Origin: Chromera velia
Taxonomy: Eukaryota > Sar > Chromeraceae
Direction of reading: 5' to 3'
NCBI GenBank assembly: GCA_018398765.1
Contig: JAHBMJ010001081.1
Span: forward strand, 9,445-36,396
Length of the DNA: 26,952 nt
Shown here: in pieces, positions 10,517 through 22,785 of the stretch
Layout of the letters: each line of letters starts with the position of its first letter
Numbering within the stretch: position 1 is the first letter of the stretch
Notes under the pieces: generated by a model
Seen by the model: the letters and a program-made list of their open reading frames with translations, nothing else
Database searches by the model: none
Told to the model about the DNA's origin: nothing
Program-made: the position numbers and the translations under genes

Positions 10517-12075
10517 GCTGAGCGAAGGAAAGAAGTGTCACAGGCGGGCGAACGGGGTGGTGGAATCAATTGATAGTGGTGGAGACAATCATGGTAGGAC
10601 GTCAAGAACAACATCTGTGCAGTGATACGCAGGAAGAATTTTGCTAGTGCACGGACTCGAAGGCCCATGCAAGTAAGTGTGTTTGAACTCCGATGCGAGG
10701 GCCCTTCTTGTACAGAGCTCCCGCAGAAATCTGCAGGCGGGGAAGCAAAAGTCCAGTGGCCGCCGAAGCCCAACTGGAATGCACACCGGATTCGGATCAT
10801 ATGAATTTGAACGACATTGAATGTTGTTAATCCTGATTGATCTTTTTTTCTCATTTTTAAATTGAATGATACTCCAGATGATGCTTTATTGTAAAATACT
10901 AGTAAACTCATAACTTATATTGTGATTGAAAATCGTATGTCTAGGTATTTCTTCTAATGTTATATATGATTCAGCTGTTATTGAAGGTTGTAACTTCATG
11001 TGGTTGTTTCACAAAATAATATTAAAAAGGGACCAATGATATTAAAATATTTTTTTAAAAAGATAAATGGATAGTAACGGGTAGATAATTTCTCAGATAA
11101 ATAGTAACAAATGAAAATGAAAGGAAAGAAGAAAGAATCTAAAATTAAGATTTTAAAAGGAAAATGATATTTATAGTCTTAGTTAGTAAGTTGTAGAGAA
11201 GAAAATGATCAAAAAAACCGAAAAAAATGGTGTTTCATGGGAGTGAAAGAGATTGAAGAGAAAAAAGAATTAATTGAGGAGGAAGAGAACTTAGAGAAGG
11301 CTTAAGAGAAAAGGTTTTACTACTAGGGGGCCTAAAATTTGAAGAAAAAAAAAGGAACATCACATTATTTTTATGACCACCTCCACTTAATGATAGACAA
11401 GATCGACCACCCGAACACACAGGGAAAGAAAATGGTAGATTTAAGGGGCTTTGCCTAATCCAGGGACCGTCGGAGCTAGTCGGAGCATGTGAAGTGGTTG
11501 GGAAAACTCTAGAACAAAACGCACGACTAGGCAACAGGCATATACCGGCCCCGGCGGGCCCGGCGGTTTGGTCCCGATACAGGACCGGAGATACACCGTG
11601 CACAGAAGAGGACGCGGATGCATTGGGATGGGACGCGGCATGCACTGGCATCGCACGGGCAATCACTGGCATGCATACCGAACCCATACCGAACATATAT
11701 ACCGAACCCTCAAAATCCCTCAATCACTGTTATTAATAATTACGGATTCAAGTTCTGAAGTTCAGGGGAACCAATTCGGCCTATGTAGCTCCTGATCACC
11801 AACCTGATTTGTCGCCAGCCAGCGTGTCAGAGAGGCTGTACATTTACAAACCACACATCACACTTCGCACGTTCCATGTCAACCCTCCCGCGTAGCACTC
11901 GAAAATTGTGCGTCAGACTGAGAGTGTATCACACTCTGCACACAGACAGACGCACTCTTGGCAAGCGAATGAAATAAGTGCGACGACGGTAACAGTATGC
12001 AGGATTCTGAACAGCATTTTATCTCCACCCCAGAGAAGTGAGCTCGAAAGAAAAGCCCACGTGGTATATATATCC
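10517..12075. other. Intergenic region with AT-rich island
   Basis: It follows the stop of the six-exon gene. From about 10800 to 11440 the sequence is strongly A-rich on the plus strand (many GAAAGAAG/AAAATGA words) with no coding frame, and is probably decayed transposon DNA of unknown class. From 11530 to 11720 it becomes GC-rich, with a CCGGCCCCGGCGGGCCCGGC block and repeated ACCGAACC/TACCGAAC words. The last 300 bases precede the RING gene, with a TATATATAT run at 12064-12072 just before its start codon. An upstream in-frame ATG at 11908 is possible, but the added residues look like leader sequence. Confidence 0.5.
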
Positions 12076-14143
12076 ATGAGTTCGAGTTCTGCCTCTCGCC
12101 GTCTCGGGTTGGACGTCTCCTTCGCCGCTGAGGGCTTTGAGGATCTGGTTAAGGAGGCCCTCTGCCCCGTGTGCTTCGAGTACATGGATGATGCGGCGGA
12201 AGCAGATTGCAGGTCGCACGTCTACTGCCGTCCGTGTCTTCAAACAGTTCTCGATGAACGCCGACCGTGTCCGGAGTGTCGTTATCCCGTGACAAAGATT
12301 GTGCCTGCCCACGTGCGCATTCGGAGCATGATTGAGCGAGTCAAATGGAAGTGTTTGAACTACAAGAGGGGGTGTGAGTTCATAGGCACGAAGAAGGAAC
12401 TGGAGAAACACCTTCAAGAAGATTGCGAAAAGCAGGAGACAGAGTGTCCTTTCGAGGGATGTGAGGAAAAAAACCTCCCAAGTCGCATTTTGGAGCACAG
12501 GAAGGTGTGCCCGTTCCGCTCTGTCCCCTGTGAGCATTGCGCAGAGATTGTCTCCCTGCCGTCAATGGTGGCGCATCTGAGCGTTTGTACAAAGGTCCCC
12601 GTGCCTTGTCCAAACTTCTGCGGAAGGAATCCGGAAAGAGGGCAGATTTCTCTCCACCTCGAAACTGAGTGTGCCGAATCCCTTGTGCCGTGTGAGGTGC
12701 CTGGGTGTGAGACTCGGGTGAAGAGGAAAGAGATGGAAGAGCATGAGGTCACTAACGTACACAAGCACGTGAAACTTATGACGGCCAGAGTTCTCGCGAA
12801 TGAGGTCACAAAGACAACCGCGGACAAAGACGTGCCTCAAGGTCTGTCTGTCTGTCTCTCTCTCTGTCTTTCTGGCTGGCTGGGTGGCTGTCTTTTTTTG
12901 GTTCCGGTCTGGGAAAGGAAAACAATGGAGCTGAGACTGTGGGTTGGAATCTCAACTGCAATTGTTGCACATGAGAATTTTTGTGAGTGAAGATTTCGGT
13001 CGGGAGACCTGCAGTCCTTCGATCCTTCGGCCTCCACCAGGGGACTCCCTACTCATTCTGTTCGCGTCTTTTCTCCTCTTGAGACTTTTTTCTGCGTGAA
13101 ACACATTGCATACACACTGTTGAAGCTTTCGTAGGCGACCTCAGCAGGTAGTTTGATGGGACGTTTTGTGAGCATTGGGGATCTCCAACATCTCTTGCAT
13201 GTTTGCATGAATTTTTCTGTCTGCATGTACATGAATTGAATCGATCCAATCGATCAGACGTCGCGACGATCAAACTGCACATGCCTGGCTTTGAGGCCAA
13301 GGCAAAAGGAATGAAAGCAGGGGAGCAACTGAGGAGCCTTCCGTTCTTCTTTCAGGTCCGTCAACGACTCATGTCAAAATCATTTATGGCATGTGGTAGG
13401 CAGGCATTGGTCTCCATGCAGGGACCTGGATGGATGGCGGAGTCTGAACAGATCTCTGAATTCGGAAATTGATCCGTTACCTCCCACCTACCTTTTCGTC
13501 CCAATCCACTGAGGTTTCAATTTCGCCTCTTATCGCCGTGACGTGTCTTTCTCCCTTCGCCTTCACTAACTCCCTCCCCCTCCCCCGCACTCTCTCCCAA
13601 AAGGCATTCGTCAAAAAAAATCAAGGCCCCATACCCCCCCTCACTCTTGTTTGAACGGATTCCGAATCTCCATTTCCCTAGACAAACTTCATGTGTGTCT
13701 CTTATATCACTTTATGACTTCGACCCATCCACTAACAACAGGTGTTCGCTCTTTCTCCCTTCTCTCTTTCCCGTGATGCCCCTCTCCAGGGTTTCCGCTT
13801 CTGTGTGTCCGTGTACCCAAAAGGTCGCTGGGAATCGAGCCTCATGCCGGGGTGTAGTCCCTGTCCTGAGTACGCGTCTGTATTTCTCGAGAGGGAGGGG
13901 TACGAGAGGGAGTTCACTCTCTCCATAGAGGCTGGATGGCCACGCGTCAGGAGGGAGACTCCTTACGTACATGCTCGGGAGAGCTTGGAATGCGGATGGG
14001 ATTATTTCTGTCCGTCTGAGACTCTCCTGGCTGCCGCAAGACATGCACCAGACAAGACTTTAAAGCTGAGTGTCACCTTGTCTGCACCGTCCTCCAACTG
14101 CCAGTCGTGGGTGATCAGGGGGTACGGGGAGGTCCCTGACTGA
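12076..14143 (+). CDS. RING / TRAF zinc finger / MATH protein, probable E3 ubiquitin ligase
   Basis: Exons 12076-12841, 13258-13355 and 13790-14143 sum to 1218 bases, 405 residues. Intron 1 (donor GTCTGT) splits codon 256 as phase 1; intron 2 (GTCCGT) is phase 0. The RING finger occupies residues 30-68: Cys30/33, Cys45, His48, Cys51/54 and Cys65/68, a C3HC4 pattern. A series of Cys/His TRAF-type zinc fingers follows, roughly residues 97-235, with repeated C-x4-6-C...H-x3-5-C spacing. The C-terminal part (about 257-405) is a MATH/TRAF-C domain: FFFQ joins GFRFCVSVYPKG across intron 2, matching the 'F.v.G..w.l.vyPkG' strand pair. This is the order found in TRAF proteins and related E3 ligases: RING recruits the E2 enzyme, and MATH binds receptors or substrates. 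No coiled coil is evident between fingers and MATH, so oligomerisation may be weaker than in animal TRAFs. The next Met after an upstream in-frame ATG (11908) was chosen as start. Confidence 0.88.
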
Positions 14144-14825
14144 CTGCATGGCTGCACGGGGAGATGGAGGGAAAGAAGTTGGACAAATTTGAAGGCGGGA
14201 TTTAATAATCAATTGGCGGGGGGGCGAGCTAGGGAAGTTTACAGTCTCGATTGCGTTCCTGTAGACAGACGCTCGATCCAGGACGGATCGACCTGGGTCG
14301 TTGGTCAGTCTTCGAAGAGAGAGGGAGAGGGGAGGGCGGGAATGGCGGAGGGGCTTCATCCTCCTCGTAGATCTGTTGGGTTCTCTGCACTCTGCGTGAG
14401 AGACATCCAGCGTGATGCTGTGAGTGGCTAGGTGGCCATCACAATCTCATAGGAAGGACGTTGGTGGAATTCGTGAAACGTGAAAATGGCTTAGCAGATG
14501 TGCAGGCTGACAGTGCAGCATGACGCGCTGTTTGGCACATGTGCATGAGTGCGTATGCATGCTGAGGCTAGTGCTGAGGGGCATTATCCCGGGCATATCA
14601 AATGATGCTTCATTTTAAAAAAAGAATTCATTCATTTACGATTTCTTTCTCACCGAACAATAAAGTAGATATCGCAGTACATTCAAAAGACTGATGCACT
14701 ACACCTGATACATGAAAAAAACTAGTATACACTAGGCAGCGGTTTTAAGAGTAACTTTGATGGTTTGAAATGAGGGCTCATCTACTAAATTACATTTTGA
14801 AAAGCAGTTTCTTTGAACGAGCAGT

Positions 14826-14902
14826 AACCGTTATACACTAGGCCGCTTCGCGGCCTAGCATAACCGTTATAAATCGCCGCGCCTAGATAAATAACCGTTA
14901 TA
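14826..14902. repeat. AACCGTTATA repeats bracketing a perfect hairpin
   Basis: AACCGTTATA occurs at 14826-14835, 14862-14871 and 14893-14902. Between the first two is a perfect inverted repeat, CTAGGCCGC (14838-14846), three-base loop TTC, GCGGCCTAG (14850-14858). Confidence 0.85.
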
Positions 14903-15040
14903 CTAGCCGTTCTACAGCCCAAAGCCGTGCACACTACTGTATAAAGCAAGTTTTGAGTTTACCGGATATTTTAGTTTAGATCAAACTCGGAGTTTGTCCG
15001 CCGGCCCAGCGGATGCCATGCATGGCCTCCGCGTGGCCAG

Positions 15041-15159
15041 AGATGTTAAATTGATTTAGCACTAAAGCTAAACCAAAAAAGAGCTTTTGACTGGCTGATT
15101 GGCTGAAGTTAATCAAATACTCAAACATGTTTCTTACGATGCTAAATCAAAATTTATCT
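15041..15159. mobile_element. Small inverted-repeat element (MITE-like)
   Basis: The left arm at 15041-15061 and right arm at 15140-15159 are imperfect inverted repeats; the inner 11 bases (TTGATTTAGCA) match exactly. The interior is AT-rich with no frame. No target duplication is clear, so this may be a decayed MITE or a chance inverted repeat. Confidence 0.35.
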
Positions 15160-15527
15160 CTTCAAAAAGTTAAAAAGCTTGTTTTCTAAGGGAAAATAAC
15201 AAAAAAAAAATTGTTTTTCTTCCCAGGGGGGGCCTTTTGCCCCCCCCCCGACCAGTGTACTATACACTTGGATTTTAGGTATGAAATCTACTAATAGTAT
15301 CAAAGAAAAGTTTGTACATTATATATTTCTTACTACAATGATTCATAATAATAATGATTCATAAAACTTGAAACATGATTCAAACATCTATAAAGTCTTA
15401 CTTTTTGTTCTTTGGAAGTCAGAACCAGAGACCCTGATAGCGGTGAAATCTGTCACGGTAAATATACTTTAAATCAGTATAAATTCAGGTTGCAACCATT
15501 TTCTTTCAATGATTCTACTTGGACCAA

Positions 15528-18500
15528 CTACTTAGGCAAGTAGGCCTTTGCCATTTGTGCCCAGCGCCTCTTTCTCGAAAAGTTGTTGAACCACCCGGTA
15601 GTCTCCTTCCCAGTACACCCCAATCGGAGTTTCTCTTTCGCTTCCGAAACCGACTGGAAATACTTTGCAAATTCGTCCGAGTCGAAACTTTTCCCCTTCT
15701 TTTTTGCCACGACCACTGATTCGTGTACCATCAGTTTCTCAAGCTCTCTGTAAATCGGCCAACACCCAGCGTGTGCAAAGTAACACACGGATGCGAAATT
15801 CACTTCTGGCTGCTTTGGCTTGGGGTCCAAAGACATGTCTACTTTCGGAATGGGCTTACTCAAGTCCTGAGGCTTTAAGCCGTTGTCCGTCTCCTCCTTC
15901 CATCTCTTTCCCTCATCCTCCCACCACTTGTCGATCACTTTCACTGCCCTCTCCTGAACTCCGAAACTCGCCGCACGGGCTGCTTCCCTTGTCACTGCAG
16001 CAGCCCAATGGGCAGCTACATCTCTACTAAACATGAAGGACAACGGCAGCCCCCCTTCAAGCCCCCCTTTCAGTTTCTTCTTCTCGCTCCTGTCCAGATA
16101 TCCGTATACTGCCTTCTGCAGTACAGGCCAAGCGCCCAAAGAAGGGCAGATATCAACCAACGAATTCACTTTCGACAACGGTGCGTCGGGGCCGCCTGTT
16201 GAAAACCTTTTCTCTTGGATCAAATCCCACCCATCCGAATTTGTATCAGCAAACGCGTCTGCTACCACCTCGCATGCAGGCGCCCTTTTCGCCCTCATCC
16301 TCTCGATTAATTTGACTGCGTTGTCGATGTCCGGATAACCCAAGGCGGGATCATCCGCAATGCCCTCGAGGATGCGAAGACTGGATGATGCAGGGTCTGC
16401 TAAGCAGGTACAGGCCTTCTTTGCACTTTCACTGGGGTTCTCCCCTCCCTTTAGGGCCGCAGGCAATGCCTTCGCAACCACAGCTGCAGCCCCCTCCATT
16501 ACGCGCACCATCTCCCCCGGCCAGTCGAGCGCCTCTCCCGCGGGTTGCAGAGCGCTCTGTGGGAATTTCAATACTGATGTGGTGGCCAGGGAGAACGAAT
16601 CCAGGCCTGCTTCACGAGCGAAGGCTGCGGTGTTGCAGATCACTTTGGTCGGAAGCCACGCCCCTCGGGTGACCCTTATACTGTCCCTGGTCCACCCTTC
16701 CATCTCAATGAAGTCCTGTGGAGAAGAAAGAGACAGACAGACAGACAGAACTTTTCTTCTTTCATCTTCCACCCGCCCGAGTGCAATGAAGTCCCGTGAA
16801 AAGGAAAGAGAGGAAATTTGCGTCCAAGCAAGATCGCAAGAACAAAAGTGAGCATGGATGCATACGAAGGGTTGGTCGGTCTAAGTTTTCTGCATGAAGA
16901 GAGAAATCTCCATCAATCTGAAGTTGACGCTGATATCCGGATTAGCAGACAGACGATATGTGTCCTTCTTTCCTGACCAGTCTTCTCAGAAACACTGTAT
17001 GCTTCCTTCCTTCCTTCATTCTTTTGATGTGCATTTAAAAAGACACACAGATAGATAAACAGCGAAGCAGAGAGCAAGAAAAAGGCAAAGACAAAAACAC
17101 AAGCAGGCACAGATGGAAGAACCGGGTGACTAATGAGGCCTCTCCTACAAATCAACAAAGCAGAATGCTTGACTTACACGTTGGCAGACTGATTGTCGGT
17201 GTGTTTGCCTGCCTGGCTGAATTGACTGACCTTGACTGCGTCACATCTCATGAAGCCCTTGCAGTCTTGTATGAGGTCTCCCACAGACAGGTCTTTCAGC
17301 ATGACCCTGAGGTCTTTTTTCCTCTCAAAGAACTGATCTGCCACGTCCTTAATGAACTCAGCGAACACATAGGACTTTCCTTTGTCCTCTAGTGCCTTCT
17401 CCACCTTTCTCTCGCGTAGAACGTCAACATACGCAGCGACCATCAATGGCAGCTGACCGTGGCAGGAGCCCAGCATAGGCTTTGATGCCACAATGAGAGC
17501 CTCCGGTCCTTCGTACCAACTCACTGTGGCGATGCCCCGATAAAGAGCCCGGAGGACGAGACCGCCTGCAAGAAGATACAGATAGAGCGCATGAGATCAA
17601 AGAAGAAAGCTTACAATGCACACACGAGTAGAGAAAGGGCGGGAAAATCGGAAGAGTTACAAGAAAGAACCCGAGACATTCATTATTCGCCTACGAGAAA
17701 CCTACATGTACGCAAAAAGAGGCACAGTCCCATATATAGAGAGAAAAGCATTGGACTGACTCACATGGGTTTTTGTCTTCTGCTTTGACGTCCACTTTTT
17801 CGTCCTTTCCCGAGACCGGGTTGTGCCACATGCCCCCCTCTGCAATCGTCTGGTACCCAGCCTTTGTCTCTGCGAACTTTCCGATCAACTTCTCCACCTG
17901 CCTCTCCGTCAGGGCATTCGGACCTTTGTCATCCGTCTTCACCGTCGCCTGCAGGCAGAGTTGAAGAGGGAAGACGCGTGGAAAGAATGTGAAGTTTCTT
18001 CTTTCGAGTTTGTCCAGCTTGGAATCCAGGAATACAGTCTTTGGTTTAGGACTTAAGACAATCCATAGTATGTTTTGACCATCGACTTCAATTCCAAAAT
18101 ATATAAATTCCTTAGAGACCCCATGCACCCCTTGCTCTTCTCCCTGTTCTCAGAGTCTGCATGGCTAAACATCGTCCTCTTCTTTGCGCTTTTCACTTCG
18201 ATTGTTTTCTTTGTCTTCTTCCTATTCGATGTTCTGCACATCAGTGTCCCGAGCACCCTAGTACACGCACCCATCACCCACACAACGCTTTTCGTTCAGT
18301 CATCCACCCAGGTCCACTAGCTCCATAGGGAGTCATACGTATATAAAATACGTGCAGCCCGGAAACCAGTTAATTGATTCCTCCTAACTCGAAAGAAAGA
18401 CACTGCTGATGAAACACAGTTACGAGGTATGCGTATGAATGTCGATCTCTCTGTGTTCATGCATGCACTTATGGCGCGAATCGTCATGACGATAGTGACG

Positions 18501-18857
18501 TTTGGTCTGCAAGGAGGAAGAGAACGCCCGTCAACTTACCATTTGCTTGAGGAACTGTGCAAGTCCCCTGCTTTCTTTGAAGGGGAGCTGGAGCTCCTCC
18601 GTCTCCAGTTCCTTCAGAGTGGACTCAAAAAGTTCAACTTCATCCTTTGAGAGCAACACGCAATGAAGGCCTAAGTACTTCTCCAACGTGCCCAAATCGG
18701 CACTCTTCAGCTTCTCCTTCTCTTCTAGAACCGCATCTGATGATCTGAACTCATCTCTTTTTGCAGTACGAAGAGCACCTGTTTGAGAAGGAGAAGAAAC
18801 GATGTACAAAAGAAAAAGGCCTAGGCCAGCCGTCCAGGGCTTCAGCTGGAAGAACAT
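15528..18857 (-). CDS. Large secreted protein of unknown function, four exons
   Basis: Minus-strand exons 18857-18540, 17948-17765, 17565-17231 and 16715-15528 sum to 2025 bases, 674 residues. Junction phases are 0, 1 and 0, with donors GTAAGT, GTGAGT and GTCAGT. The N-terminus is a classic signal peptide: MFFQLK, then a hydrophobic run GLGLFLLYIV, then a small-residue cleavage region near residues 22-28. No later membrane segment, KDEL or GPI-like tail is obvious, so the product should be secreted or luminal. The rest is mainly helical, alternating acidic and lysine-rich, with scattered cysteines (for example CTC, and CYFAHAGC near the end) and Trp-rich spots such as KWWEDEGKRW. I do not recognise the family. 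Exon 4 alone encodes about 395 residues. Its start lies 700 bases from the divergently transcribed membrane C2H2 gene, so the pair could be co-regulated. Confidence 0.75.
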
Positions 18858-19557
18858 GGCGAAGGAATCTTGATCAGCTGCAAGTTCTCTAGTTCCCTTC
18901 CGAGGCCGTCAAGGTGCTATAAACTGAACCGAATAAACGCCGGGTGCACAAACACTGCAAATCGAAACGTCCGGATCGATCTGATTGAAGCGCGCATGCA
19001 TGTACAAATTAATTTTCTTCGGCTGATCGAGAATCATATATATATGCATGCCGGGAAAAAAAAAAAAAATCAATGCAAATCGCGTATATACGTGTTCACA
19101 TATACAGAGCATTACAGAGCAACATGCACCCGCGCGCCGCCGCGCATACATTCGAGCGGCGCCGCCATGCAGGCCACCGCGGCGCCACACCTCAATCATA
19201 AGCTAGGTGGTAATGGAGGATATCAACCCCCAGAAAGAATGTGATTGCATTATCGATGTAACAGTCGACCGAAAGTCATGCAAGACGCCACCAAGATATC
19301 GAGCTGATGCCTGCATTGATCTACGTGAAGACGTCAATCATTCCCGTCACTGATTTTGCAATTGGATGTTGCTCGGCGGCGTCCGTCAGGTCTCCAGGAT
19401 ACTTTCAGCTAGAGTGCTTGGCCCGTGCCTTCTCGCAGCTTGTATGGACGAGGCCTCGATGGTGTGAGGCGAACGCACAAAAAACTGCCTGGCCTTCGAC
19501 GAGGACCCTCTCCCTGTCCCTTTTTCCCGGCGATTTCTTTCAGAGTTCCGAATCCCG
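18858..19557. promoter_or_regulatory. Divergent promoter region (secreted and membrane C2H2 genes)
   Basis: Exactly 700 bases between two outward-pointing start codons. It contains CTATAAAC at 18916 near the minus-strand gene, a (TA)n run at 19035-19044 next to TGCATGCC, TGCATGT near 18997, a poly-A tract (19056-19068) and a GC-rich GCGGCGCCGCC patch near 19155. The splice-like TTTCTTTCAG at 19535-19544, 13 bases before the plus-strand ATG, could be an acceptor for a 5'-UTR exon. Confidence 0.45.
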
Positions 19558-21316
19558 ATGTACAGCTTTTTAATCGTGTTCCCTTTGTTAACATGCTTCT
19601 TCTCCTCACCACTTCCGTACCATAAAACTGTGGCCCTCGGACAATCTCCGCCATCGGAAGAGGACATCGGGGACGATCTGTTGACTCCCGAAGACTTGTG
19701 GGCAGATGATGCTGTGTATGACGATCCAGGACCGAACGAGACGGGAGACGGGGAGGGAGAGCAGGAGACGGGAGAGGATGAGAGGCAGTCTCAAGAGGCA
19801 GAAGAAAGGGGGGGGAAGGAAGACGTGACCTCACGGAATTCAAAACGACGGCCGGTGGGGAGATACGGCCGCCGTGTGAAGAGATTTCACTTAAGAAAAG
19901 ACGCCCACGATGACTTCAAATGTTCCAGAGCTGTCTCCAGATGGGTGCGGAGTTCCATCAAAGAGGTAATTATGTTGTTGGTTTGCTCTCTTCTCTTTGC
20001 TGCTTGGTTTCCTTCTTTATTCCTTCCTATTTTTGGCTTTCCCTTGCTCTTCCCTTTTCTCTTGCCTTTCCCTTTTTTGCTTCCCCCCATGGCGTCCTTT
20101 GTGTCGCTCTTTCTCCAAAGAAGAAATACCGGACGCAGACATGGGACTTGTCTATGAGTCAGGCTGACTGTATTCTTGGCCGTTCGAAGAAGAGGACAGA
20201 GGGAACAGGGGCAAAAGAAAACAGATTTGCGGAAAAATAGCCACCCGTCTTACTTTCCAAAGGTTAATCAATGAAATCACATTACTACTGTAACAAAAAA
20301 TCACCCCCCCTTTCCGAAACACCTCATCGAACCCGCCTTGCACCCTCCCTCTGCCCCCCCCCCTCCATCGATTGCAGCACATCTTTCCGAAAGTCGCGGA
20401 GATCTCACAAGACGGGGGATTCGACTGGCCCCGTTCGTGTCCGTGGGACCCGGCAAGGGACGCGTTTTCGTTCCAGGAAGACGCGAAGACACATGTGAGT
20501 GCCTACCTAATTCATTTTGTTTGTTTGTTTGTTTGTTTGTTTGTTTCTCTATCGCTACCTCTATCTATCTACCAAACAATCTGTCCATCTTGTCTGTTTC
20601 TGATTTTCATCCGCACACTGACATTTGCAGACTCGTTTCTGAGAGTGCTGGCCTCTGATTGGACAGTGTACACGTGCATGCTCCTTCGATCCTGTCCCCA
20701 CCTCCAGACTGCGTGCGTGCCGCACGTACGCCGTGTGAAGCGAGGAAGAAAACTATTCCGAGACAGATATTCATTGGGGGCATCGATTCCTGCATGCATC
20801 CATCCATCCATGCACACATCCATGCATGCATCCATCCATCCACGCACACATCCATGCATGCATCCATCCATCCATGCACACATCCATGCATGCATGCTTG
20901 CTTGCAGGTGCGCCCTGGTCACTGGGAGTGCGGGCTCTGTAAGAAGGTTTTCAAAAACGAATTCTACCTGGACCTGCACATGGACAGGAAACACCTCGAT
21001 GGGGTCGGTCGGTCGGTCTAGACAGGCACTTGGTTGGTTGGGCTGATGGTTGAACTGGAGAGAACAGCTTTCTCGGGTTGGTTGGGCTGATGGTTGAACC
21101 GGAGAGAACAGCTTTCTCGGGAAGATGAATACAGTACATCATACGGCGAATGGAGTGTGACTGTGGGAAGATGAAGCGAGACTGTCTCGTTGCCTGTTGA
21201 GAGGGACCACGAGGAGAAGTGAGGAGAAGAGTTGCGACCCCTCCAACAGATCTTTTCCCGTTCTAAGGACGTTCTGGTTTTCTTCTGTTCCTATGATTTC
21301 TCTGAGTTCACTCAGA

Positions 21317-21361
<45 letters not shown>

Positions 21362-22719
21362 GCATGTCCCTGCAGGTTTTTGCAACCCCCGAGCCGGTGT
21401 GTCTGGAGGACTACTGTGAAATCTTCGACGTCTGCTCAGGGCCCCATAGACTTCCTCAGGGGTCCTCTATTCCTCAGGCAGTCGCGCAGTTGAAGCAGGA
21501 GGAGCCGGGTCGGTCAGCAGAATGAATGATGAAAGCAGGACTGATTGATTAAAATGTGGTGGTGCATTTTGGTCTATTGCTTTCCTTTTGGAGTGGGGGG
21601 AGACTCGGAAGTGTAGCGCTCTCTCTCTACTCTTCGCTCTGATCTGATCTGCCTTCTATCTGTGGTGGTATCAACAGGAGTCTAGTTGGAACTTCTTTTG
21701 ATGGGCAGACGATCTTTCTCTGAATTGATTGATACGTGCATGCCTTTCGTGGGAGGGACACCCTGAATGCCTTCCTGGCCTCCGGCTTCCTTCCTACTTC
21801 TTTGTTCTCTGTTCTTTTGTCGTGCCGTTTTGTCGCGCTTTTCCGAACCAACGCTTTGTCTTCATTCTGTAAGTTGTGAAGTTCTGGGCTGACATGCAAG
21901 GACAGTTTTGGGATGAATGAATGAATAAATGAATGTACAGCCGCTGTCTCTCTGTCGCTGTTTCATTTCTCCAAGTGCACACACACTGGTTGTCATGTGC
22001 GCACGCTTTTGAACGTCTGCATCTCCAATTGCGTCTCCCTCCCTCCCTCCGGGTCTTGTCGATAACTGCCGAGCAGCCTGCAATGATGAGCGGCTGGAAA
22101 ATGCACGGCGGCTCTGCGAGGAGACGGCAAATCTCTGCTTTCCCCTCAAATCGAAGGGAAGACTTCTGAACGGTGGGCTCCAAAGTGAAAGCTTTATGCG
22201 GAAGGAAGCCTTTGTTCTTGAACGTTGTTTGCTTGCGTTAGTAGGGGAAGAGTGAACGGTAGGAAGAGTAAGCCCTCTCAGAGAGACGAGAGGTCGCTTG
22301 TTTTTTTTTTTGCTCGGAGATTTTTGCATGACTGGCATTTCTGGGGTCTGACAAAGGGGGGGGCTTTCGCGTTTTTCTTGTCATTACAGTGGAAACACAC
22401 GTGCACCGTGCACTCTCTCGTACGTTTTCTTCCTTCTTTTTTGCTCATCCATGATGTGTTTCAATAACATTAATCGACCTAATGGAAGAAAGAAAGAAGG
22501 CTCTTGGTGGGTGGAGAGCCGAGACATGCAATTGTTGCGGCATGGAAGAGAGAACGAAACCCCACAAGCATGTTGTTTCTTTGGAGCCGTGCCAGCAATC
22601 CTTTCTCCCAGACCCCCACTCACTCTTCCTTCCTTTCTTTTTTCCTACCTTCCTTCCTTCCTTCCTTCCTTCCTTCCTTGCCTCCTTCCTTCCTTCCCTC
22701 CTTTCTTTCTTTCTTTCTT

Positions 22720-22785
<66 letters not shown>

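Larger units (their letters stand above)
14144..15527. other. Intergenic AT-rich region between convergent genes
   Basis: It lies between the stop codons of the RING gene (plus) and the secreted-protein gene (minus). The first 450 bases resemble local genic composition. From about 14600 the sequence is AT-rich with fragments of repeats: three copies of AACCGTTATA, a GC-rich hairpin and a small inverted-repeat element. A homopolymer C run occurs at 15241-15250. No coding frame is supported. Confidence 0.55.

Noticed and set aside
10390-10911. 173-residue minus-strand frame
   Set aside because: Half is antisense to the last exon of the six-exon gene, half runs into the AT-rich spacer. No domain, and no splice partner.
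20790-20899. Possible CRISPR-like array
   Set aside because: The repeats are continuous with no unique spacers, in a eukaryotic intron; it is a minisatellite.
20569-20994. Minus-strand frame with Met/Trp/Cys repeats
   Set aside because: It is the reverse translation of the CATCCATC/CATGCATG minisatellite.
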